NCBI GenBank assembly: GCA_019594235.1
Contig: JAFDTG010000055.1
Coordinates: forward strand, 1 to 10,289
Source of the DNA: Candidatus Saliniplasma halalkaliphilum
GTDB lineage: Archaea > Thermoplasmatota > Thermoplasmata > Halarchaeoplasmatales > Halarchaeoplasmataceae
Reading direction: 5' to 3'
DNA length: 10,289 nt
Positions within the stretch are counted from its first letter, which is position 1; every line of letters starts with the position of its first letter. Below, piece by piece: positions 5,187-10,289 of this stretch. The notes under the pieces are model-generated. The model had not been told where the DNA came from and searched no databases. It saw only the letters and a list, made by a program, of their open reading frames with translations. The position numbers were made by a program, and so were the translations under genes.

Positions 5187-6068
5187 TTATCTGAACATCA
5201 TTCCGAGACTTCTTTTTTCTTCCCTTCTTTCGACAGTGTTGCCCCCCATCTTTTCACAGCAGTTCTCCATTTCCGTTGTCACTTTATTTACTACGAATTC
5301 TTGTTCTATATGGCCAAATAACATGCTTAACAACCAAAATTTCCTTTTATCCATATTATCGGCTACAGTGCGGGCTACGAACAATTTAGCGTTAGTCGAA
5401 CCCAAATTTCTTGGTTCGTGGATTTTTATCATATCATCTTCTACTCTGATAGTGTATATGACCGGTTCATCCTTATCTGAACGTATGTACCATTCACCCT
5501 TTCTTTTGTTGATGTTAAATTCATCATCTATGGGGTATCCGTTTTCTTCAAAAGCATCTTCGAGTTTTTGTGGTACTTCGCCTTTGACCAAACAATCTTC
5601 ATACTCTGACTGGTCGAGTTCGAATATTTTTTCATCGATATGTCTGAAGAGTTTATCTTCAAGCGAGTCCAGGTGACCTTCTGGGAGTTTACTTTCATAG
5701 TACCGGTTGAGTTCTTCTCTCATGTTGTCCTTTATGTTCAACATCATCATATCCATTTCTTCGATTTCATCTTCCCTTTCACGGAAGGACCGTTTTTCGA
5801 TGGATTCGTCCAACCTATTGAAGAAATGATCTATGGAATACATTTCCTTTTCACCAAGGCTCGGTTCGACAAGTTTACTGGCTAAGATTTTCTGCTGTAG
5901 AAGTGTCATCCCATTATTTTCTTTTATTTTCTGGTTGAATCTTTTTAGGAGTCTGTTGTATTCCAACATAAGTTGTTTGATCCATTCTTTGTCTTCATCG
6001 ATCTTCTCTGCCATTTCGTCTGGTACGATTTCGTCAGCATCCTGTTTTTCTATATCAAGATTAGACAT
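5187..6068 (-). CDS. Acidic coiled-coil protein of unknown function
   Basis: I do not recognise the family. The 293-aa product is very acidic at the N-terminus (residues 1-28, many D/E) and then largely helical with heptad-like charge patterns (28-60 and 80-150, for example REREDEIEEMDMMMLNIKD). Its C-terminal half looks globular, with alternating strands around GEWYIRSDKDEPVIYTIRVEDDMIKIHEPR (about 191-220) and a C-terminal helix. No signal peptide or membrane segment is visible. The start ATG directly follows the TAG of a 34-codon small ORF (6069-6173), giving coupled translation. Its promoter and leader are a near copy of those of the HRDC gene at 6713-7720, although the two proteins are not evidently homologous. 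This hints at co-regulation or a shared cassette origin. Confidence 0.7.
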   Translation of the reverse strand: MSNLDIEKQDADEIVPDEMAEKIDEDKEWIKQLMLEYNRLLKRFNQKIKENNGMTLLQQKILASKLVEPSLGEKEMYSIDHFFNRLDESIEKRSFREREDEIEEMDMMMLNIKDNMREELNRYYESKLPEGHLDSLEDKLFRHIDEKIFELDQSEYEDCLVKGEVPQKLEDAFEENGYPIDDEFNINKRKGEWYIRSDKDEPVIYTIRVEDDMIKIHEPRNLGSTNAKLFVARTVADNMDKRKFWLLSMLFGHIEQEFVVNKVTTEMENCCEKMGGNTVERREEKRSLGMMFR

Positions 6069-6173
6069 CTAATTACCCCACAAGCCTTCTTTGATCACTT
6101 CATGGACTAGCGCTCTTCTTTTTTTTACGCATCCGTGTTTTTCTATAAGGATGCTTCTTTTTTTTCCAAGCAT
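6069..6173 (-). CDS. Basic small ORF (34 aa) in duplicated leader, copy 1
   Basis: ATG at 6173 opens a frame that ends in TAG at 6069-6071, immediately followed by the ATG of the next gene. The C-terminal part KKRRALVHEVIKE (17-29) matches the partner copy at 7721-7825. Residues 4-16 differ because this copy has one base fewer in the first A-tract and one more in the second, two indels that cancel. A TATA-like box lies about 32 bp upstream, as in the other copy. No family is recognised. It could be a real small basic protein or a leader ORF used for coupling. This copy's middle may be read in the wrong frame. Confidence 0.5.
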   Translation of the reverse strand: MLGKKRSILIEKHGCVKKRRALVHEVIKEGLWGN

Positions 6174-6265
6174 ATTTTCATTATAATATATGTCTTAACA
6201 TCTATATAACGGTAAATATAAGAGAGGGTTGTAAAATAGGTGAAACTAAAAAATCTTGGATAGTT
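6081..6265 (-). repeat. Duplicated promoter/leader region, copy 1
   Basis: About 185 bp here are closely similar to 7733-7918. The shared part covers the small ORF, a GCATCC/GGATGC inverted repeat in its middle, the TATA box and about 60 bp further upstream, including TGAAACTAAAAAA and CTTGGATAGTT on the plus strand. Similarity fades on both sides, and the downstream genes differ. Confidence 0.85.
6202..6209 (-). promoter_or_regulatory. TATA-like box, copy 1 leader
   Basis: The minus strand reads ACCGTTATATAG, a TATA box preceded by a possible BRE, 32 bp from the ATG at 6173. It is identical in the second leader copy. Confidence 0.5.
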
Positions 6266-6712
6266 TACTCTCAACCTTTCATTCCTATCAATATAATTTG
6301 ACCTAAATTCCTTTAAGAATTCTTAAAAAACTATTGGTATATAATCTCAAAATGACAAAATTCATGAATTACAATCATTTCAATTGAGAGTATGTTATGA
6401 TTTTAAAGAACTAGAAGTATTGAAGAAACATTGAACCTACTGTTTTTACGAAGAGAACCATCACGTCTGAACCTTATATGTCCCTCAAGATATAGTATAC
6501 ATGATATTTTTGTATGTTATATTCTTCATGGCTTTAGTTATCATTTCACGCATGAAATCATTTAAAAGACATTCCATGATAAAATCTAGATCATCATTAT
6601 GTTCTCCTTTGATCCTTTTTTATTTTCTACTAATTAGACATTATAACTTGATAATAGGATAAAAGGAGAGAAGATGATTTGGATATATAACGGGATACTG
6701 CAATTGTTCTGA
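6266..6712. other. Intergenic region with nested inverted repeats
   Basis: No gene is accepted here. TACTCTCAA (6266-6274) is perfectly inverted at 6384-6392. Inside lie a perfect 16-nt palindrome TTTAAGAATTCTTAAA (6312-6327) and AATTCATGAATT (6359-6370). A 53-codon frame on the plus strand (6501-6662) is hydrophobic at its start but lacks good initiation signals. Confidence 0.4.
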
Positions 6713-7720
6713 TCAGTCTCGATTATTAAACTCCTCTATAGCTTCAAGAAAAGTTTCACCATATTTTTCGAAGTTATTATCCCCTACGCCTTTTATTTTT
6801 TTCATATGTTCTTCTGCTTCTGGTTTATGTCTAGCCATTTCTTCCATAGCTTTATTTGTAAATATGTAATATTTTTCTGTGTTTTTCTCATTTGCTATAC
6901 GGTTTCTAATTTTATGTAGTTTTTTATAAAGTTCTTTATTTTCATTGTCCATCTTTGGTTCAATTTCAACACGATTTTTAAAGGACGCAACACTATCCTC
7001 AACGAAACCTTTGTCCTTCAGATTTTTTAAATAACTCTTTCTTATTCGAACTCCTTTTGATAAAGAACCTTTTTCTTCAATAGTTTTAATAGCTCCTTTC
7101 ATGTTGTTTATCTGTAGTGCCCTAGATTTATCAAAACGTATGGTACCATAATTATTTTTTATAACTTTTCTTTCACCGGGATGGGAAGCAATCAATTGGT
7201 CTTCAATGTTACTCAATTCCCTTTTATGTTCTTTGATTTTTTTCTGGTAGTTTTTCTTTATTTTATCTTTTTGTTTTTCAGGTTCTTTAGATCCATTATC
7301 CATCCTCTGGATTTTTTTCCACTTTTTCTTCTCAATTTGGATAATTTTCTGTTTTCTGTTTCTATATTCTTTCATTAAGTTTTCAAAGTCTGTCTTTGTT
7401 TTGTCTTCTTTGAATCTGTTAGTAGAGATATCCTCTGTTTCCATTTTAATGTATTTTTCATCATCGAACTCCTTTTCAGGAATATCCTCGATTTCATCGA
7501 TCCTTTCAATCACAGTATCAAGTTCGTTTTGAATTTTTATTTTTTCATTTTCTAGTTCCTCCATTTCTAGCCTAAAATTGTTCTCTTTATTGTAAATATC
7601 AGAGGTTTGATCTCCATATCTATCTCTAGACCACAGCTCGATCATTTCGTTCACTGTTACTAGATCGTCCTCAAGCTCTTCTCGCCTCTTCTCCAGTTCA
7701 TCTATATCAAAATCGTACAT
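6713..7720 (-). CDS. Coiled-coil protein with C-terminal HRDC domain
   Basis: The 335-aa protein begins with long charged helices (residues 5-90, 110-175; for example IDELEKRREELEDDLVTVNE) that predict coiled coil. A lysine-rich middle (about 176-255) follows. The C-terminus (261-335) is an HRDC domain: LYKKLHKIRNRIANE, YYIFTNKAMEEMARHKP, then the IKGVGDNNFEKYGETFLEAI signature. HRDC domains bind DNA or assist RecQ helicases and RNase D. Here the domain is not attached to a helicase or nuclease, so it probably acts as a DNA-binding tail on a structural or adaptor coiled coil. That role is inference. A GGAGGT Shine-Dalgarno inside the preceding small ORF and the TAG-ATG junction support this start. 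It is transcribed away from the DUF488 operon. Confidence 0.8.
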   Translation of the reverse strand: MYDFDIDELEKRREELEDDLVTVNEMIELWSRDRYGDQTSDIYNKENNFRLEMEELENEKIKIQNELDTVIERIDEIEDIPEKEFDDEKYIKMETEDISTNRFKEDKTKTDFENLMKEYRNRKQKIIQIEKKKWKKIQRMDNGSKEPEKQKDKIKKNYQKKIKEHKRELSNIEDQLIASHPGERKVIKNNYGTIRFDKSRALQINNMKGAIKTIEEKGSLSKGVRIRKSYLKNLKDKGFVEDSVASFKNRVEIEPKMDNENKELYKKLHKIRNRIANEKNTEKYYIFTNKAMEEMARHKPEAEEHMKKIKGVGDNNFEKYGETFLEAIEEFNNRD

Positions 7721-7825
7721 CTAAATACCTCCTAAATCATCTTCAATCACTTCATGAACTAGCGCTTTTCTTTTTTTATGCATCCGTGTTTTTCTATAAG
7801 GATGCTTCTTTTTGTTTGCAAGCAT
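7721..7825 (-). CDS. Basic small ORF (34 aa) in duplicated leader, copy 2
   Basis: The frame MLANKKKHPYRKTRMHKKRK followed by ALVHEVIEDDLGGI is closed by TAG right before the HRDC gene start. It has the same length as copy 1 and keeps its C-terminal part. The GGAGGT in its last codons is the ribosome site of the next gene, so the two are probably coupled. The TATA box 32 bp upstream predicts a leader of only a few bases, so this would be the first cistron translated. It is rich in K, R and H, so nucleic-acid contact is possible. No known family is recognised. Confidence 0.55.
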   Translation of the reverse strand: MLANKKKHPYRKTRMHKKRKALVHEVIEDDLGGI

Positions 7826-7918
7826 ACTACCATTATAATATATGATTAAACATCTATATAACGGTAAATATAGGAGAGGTGTGTAAAAATGGTGAAACTA
7901 AAAAAATCTTGGATAGTT
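7733..7918 (-). repeat. Duplicated promoter/leader region, copy 2
   Basis: This is the partner of 6081-6265. Besides the small ORF and the TATA box, the far upstream part is conserved. On the plus strand it holds a GGAGAGGTG and a 12-codon frame from 7889 (MVKLKKSWIVQS), which is broken in copy 1. It may be the remnant of a divergent gene start or just conserved promoter DNA. Confidence 0.85.
7854..7861 (-). promoter_or_regulatory. TATA-like box, copy 2 leader
   Basis: TTATATAG on the minus strand, preceded by ACCG, lies 32 bp from the small-ORF ATG at 7825. Sequence and spacing are the same as in copy 1. Confidence 0.5.
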
Positions 7919-8239
7919 CAATCTTAACCATTAATACCTTTCTTCATAATCTCGAATAGATTATTTTAGACTCCTTATTAAGATGATACAATATTCCCGT
8001 CTAATGCTAAGATCTAATGTATTAATAAGGGATCTAGTTATCTCACCTTCAGTTTCTTTAACGAATGCTTCTCTAAAAGTATTCTTAAAGCCTTTATTCA
8101 AAAATTGTCGATTTTTCCTCTCTGAATATTCGTAGATTTATTCATGATTTTTCAAATAAGATCCGCCATCACTGAAAACTTGACAGACTCAAATATAGTA
8201 AAACATATATTATAAAACTAAATTACGTTAGGAAATGGG
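7919..8239. other. Divergent intergenic region before the DUF488 operon
   Basis: It separates the minus-strand HRDC gene from the plus-strand DUF488 operon. CCTTATTAA (7973-7981) is inverted at 8022-8030 as TTAATAAGG, leaving a 40-nt loop. Near the end a TATA-like ATATTATAAAAC (about 8207-8218) lies about 26 bp before the start at 8240. No coding frame is supported. Confidence 0.4.
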
Positions 8240-8869
8240 TTGTTAAAATTGAATGAGGATAATGCTCATAAAACGGTTTGTTATACTGTTGGACATTCAA
8301 ATCATGACATTTCGGTATTTATTGAACTACTAAATAAACATGAGATCGAAAAAATAATAGATGTTAGGAGTGTCCCCTATAGTAAATACGTTCCAGAATA
8401 TAATAGAGATGAATTAAATAGATACTTGGAACGTGAAGATATTGATTATGAATTTAAAGGAGATACACTTGGAGCTAGACATACAGATGAAAAATTTTTA
8501 ACCAATTCAAAAGTAGACTTTTCTAAAGTTAGAAAGGATGAGTATTATAAAGAATCAATTAAAAAATTAGTTGAGGAAATTAAAGGGGGGAGTAAAATTT
8601 CTTTAATGTGTTCAGAAAAAAATCCCTTTAATTGTCATAGATTTGTTTTAGTTTCTTATTCCTTAAAAAAGATGGGTGTAAATGTTAAGCACATCTTGGG
8701 AGATGGGGGAATACTTTCCAATGAAAAATTAGAAGAGAAGTTACTCTCAACCTATGGGCTTGATTTTAAACAAACAACATTGTTTGGAGAAAAGAAAAGT
8801 AAAAAAGAGGCTCTTGAAACCGCTTATAAGAAAAGAAATTTTGATATATCATACTCAGTAAAAAGGTGA
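8240..8869 (+). CDS. DUF488 family protein
   Basis: The 209-aa protein matches the DUF488 family throughout: YTVGHSN (15-21) at the first strand, IIDVRSVPYSKYVPEYNRDEL (39-59), LGARH (77-81), the conserved cysteine/histidine block MCSEKNPFNCHR (123-134), HILGDG (151-156) and the typical end LDFKQTTLFG (174-183) with EALETAYKKRNFDISY (190-205). The family is widespread in bacteria and archaea. Its biochemical role is not established, though the invariant C and H/R residues suggest catalysis or nucleotide/nucleic-acid contact. The start is TTG at 8240, 6 bases after AGGA; another TTG at 8249 is possible and no in-frame ATG precedes the domain. It is the first gene of a three-gene operon. Confidence 0.9.
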   Translation: MLKLNEDNAHKTVCYTVGHSNHDISVFIELLNKHEIEKIIDVRSVPYSKYVPEYNRDELNRYLEREDIDYEFKGDTLGARHTDEKFLTNSKVDFSKVRKDEYYKESIKKLVEEIKGGSKISLMCSEKNPFNCHRFVLVSYSLKKMGVNVKHILGDGGILSNEKLEEKLLSTYGLDFKQTTLFGEKKSKKEALETAYKKRNFDISYSVKR

Positions 8870-8873
8870 AAGA

Positions 8874-9317
8874 ATGAATATATATACAATAGGTTTTACA
8901 AAAAAGTCAGCTAGGGAGTTTTTCGAATTGCTATTGGATAACGATATAAAAAAAATAATTGATATAAGACTCCGTAATAACTCTCAATTAGCAGGATTTG
9001 CAAAAGCTAAAGATTTAAAATATTTTTTAGAGGAGATAGGAGATATCGCTTATATCCATAAACCAGAATTTGCTCCTTCTAAAGAATTATTAAATTCATG
9101 GAGAAACGATGAAATAACTTGGAAAGAATATGAAAAGATATACTTAAATGATCTTAAAAATAAGGTTGATTTCAACAAACTTGAAATTGATATTTTTGAT
9201 AACTCATGTTTACTTTGCAGTGAAAACTTGCCAGAGAAGTGTCATAGAAGGTTATTAGCTGAATTTATTGATAAAAAATCACCGGAGAAGGTTCAGATAC
9301 ATCACTTAAAGGTGTAA
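8874..9317 (+). CDS. Second, shorter DUF488 family protein
   Basis: This 147-aa protein is a minimal DUF488: IYTIGFTKKSAREFFELL (3-20), IIDIRL (28-33), GFAKAKDLKYFL (41-52), PEFAPSKELLNSWR (64-77) and the CSENLPEKCHRRLLAE block (115-130). It is only distantly related to the protein encoded just upstream: it lacks the C-terminal LF...AY tail and belongs to the short DUF488 branch. It starts 4 bases after the upstream stop, with AAGGTGA as ribosome site overlapping that stop. Two different DUF488 proteins in one operon suggest that they work together or on different substrates of one pathway. Confidence 0.9.
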   Translation: MNIYTIGFTKKSAREFFELLLDNDIKKIIDIRLRNNSQLAGFAKAKDLKYFLEEIGDIAYIHKPEFAPSKELLNSWRNDEITWKEYEKIYLNDLKNKVDFNKLEIDIFDNSCLLCSENLPEKCHRRLLAEFIDKKSPEKVQIHHLKV

Positions 9318-9319
9318 AA

Positions 9320-10289
9320 ATGGAAAAAAAGAAGATAATCTGTTTAGCAAATTCACGAAAATACGGTGGCAGGTGTATAGCAGGTAAAGAGATAAGGTCT
9401 CGAAATTGGATTAGACCCATCAGAGATGGAGGTAACGGAGAATTACGAGTATCTAACTTAAAATATAAGTGTGGCGGGGTACCAAACTTATTAGATATTA
9501 TAGAGGTTCCTGTAGTTAAAAAGAAATCAGAGATTTATCATCCTGAAAATTATGTTATATGTAATACATCTTGGGAAAAATTTGGGAATTTCTCATATGA
9601 TGATTTGGAAAAAATTGTTGATAATCCTAAGTCATTATGGCTCATAAAAGATTGCTATAAGGATAGAATCCCCTTAGATTATGTTAAGAAAAGCTATGGA
9701 CAAATCAACAACTCTCTTTTATTAATTAAACCACAGAATTTCAAAATAAAAGTTAAAAAAGTACAATATAATGATAAGCGGCCGAAAATAAAAGTAAGGT
9801 CGAAATTTGAGTATAAAAATATTAATTATAATTTAACTGTTACTGATCCAGTCATAGAATATATATATAAGAAAAAAGGAATTGGAGAATATACTGTAAA
9901 ATCAAATAATCTATATTTAGGTATTAGTTTAGGAGTTCCATATAATGGTGATTGTTATAAATTGGTAGCGAGTGTTATTTCTAAGGAATATAAAGAAATT
10001 AGAAAAAAATATCAAAAAGCTTGGGCATCTAATAAGAATATAAAAATTAAAGCAGATAACTTTGATAAAAATAAAGAGGAAACAAAAAACAGTCGGAATC
10101 AAAAGAGAAAAAAATTGATCAATTTAATAAAAAAATACAAAGAAAAAAGAAGAAAAATAAATGAGTTGAAAAGAAGACTTAACACGGAAACAGAGGAACT
10201 AGAAGAAAAAATTGGCAAATTAGAAAAAGAGAAAGAAGAATTAGAGAGGCCCTTTCTAGATGATATATCTAAATACAAATCTGAGATCA
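9320..10289 (+). CDS. Dual OB-domain protein with coiled-coil C-terminus, partial
   Basis: The frame from ATG at 9320 is open to the window end (323 codons seen). The N-terminus KKIICLANSRKYGGRCIAG (4-22) with NWIRPIRD (29-36) and the later SLWLIKD (105-111) are marks of the dual-OB family as I know it. The second OB-like half runs about 133-222 and ends in LYLGISLGVPYNGDCYKLVA (198-217). OB folds usually bind nucleic acid or nucleotides. From about residue 250 the sequence turns into a highly charged coiled coil (RKKLINLIKKYKEKRRKIN and on to residue 310), beyond what the two OB folds need. It starts 2 bases after the DUF488 stop with AGGTG as ribosome site, so it is in the same operon. The function is unknown; it may be a nucleic-acid sensor for the DUF488 proteins. 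Confidence 0.85.
   Translation, partial: MEKKKIICLANSRKYGGRCIAGKEIRSRNWIRPIRDGGNGELRVSNLKYKCGGVPNLLDIIEVPVVKKKSEIYHPENYVICNTSWEKFGNFSYDDLEKIVDNPKSLWLIKDCYKDRIPLDYVKKSYGQINNSLLLIKPQNFKIKVKKVQYNDKRPKIKVRSKFEYKNINYNLTVTDPVIEYIYKKKGIGEYTVKSNNLYLGISLGVPYNGDCYKLVASVISKEYKEIRKKYQKAWASNKNIKIKADNFDKNKEETKNSRNQKRKKLINLIKKYKEKRRKINELKRRLNTETEELEEKIGKLEKEKEELERPFLDDISKYKSEI

Noticed and set aside
6115..6162. GCATCC/GGATGC hairpin followed by T-run as a plus-strand terminator
   Set aside because: The same bases lie inside the small ORF on the minus strand in both leader copies and no plus-strand gene ends there; the T-run is the complement of the A-tract codons.
6501..6662. Plus-strand 53-codon frame with hydrophobic N-terminus (MIFLYVIFFMALVII)
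   Set aside because: AT-rich DNA yields such frames easily; no ribosome site, the TATA-like string touches the start codon, and there is no conserved partner.
7889..7927. 12-codon plus-strand frame MVKLKKSWIVQS with GGAGAGGTG upstream
   Set aside because: In the duplicate copy the frame is shifted and stops early, so coding use is not conserved; kept only as a remark on the repeat.

Overview
The window looks like a piece of an AT-rich archaeal chromosome, in an accessory region. The grounds are TATA-like boxes about 25-32 bp upstream of several starts with little or no leader, weak Shine-Dalgarno use for first genes, and archaeal-style AbrB, MNT/HEPN and dual-OB proteins. The species cannot be named. 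The last 2 kb is visibly more AT-rich than the first 5 kb.

Left part (1-5186, genes on the minus strand): the N-terminal part of an AbrB-type regulator runs off the left edge. Two nucleotidyltransferase/HEPN toxin-antitoxin pairs follow (677-1731 and 2458-3098). Between and around them lie three members of one family of large, palindrome-rich intergenic elements, here called A (336-633), B (1861-2399) and C (3174-3353 continuing at 4679-4812). Each carries several copies of a ~16-nt motif in both orientations plus a group of short hairpins. A and C use one motif version and B another, changed in all copies so that complementarity is kept.

Element C is split by a complete IS110-family element of the IS1111 type (about 3354-4680), with subterminal inverted repeats, a 330-aa DEDD transposase and a downstream non-coding RNA. 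That RNA can be read base by base as a two-loop bridge (seek) RNA. The 5' guide of the first loop is complementary to the right target half, and the 3' guide resembles the left half. The second loop does the same for the ends of the IS. Both loops share one plan: closing stem, guide, 4-bp hairpin with an 8-nt loop, guide, closing stem. Element A still holds the nearly identical uninterrupted target.

Middle part (5187-7918, minus strand): two different coiled-coil proteins, one unknown and one ending in an HRDC domain. Each is preceded by a duplicated ~185-bp promoter/leader containing a 34-codon basic small ORF whose stop codon abuts the main start codon.

Right part (8240-10289, plus strand): a tight operon of two DUF488 proteins and a dual-OB-domain protein with a C-terminal coiled coil, cut by the window end. 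Its role is not established; the neighbourhood has the look of a defence or genome-conflict island.
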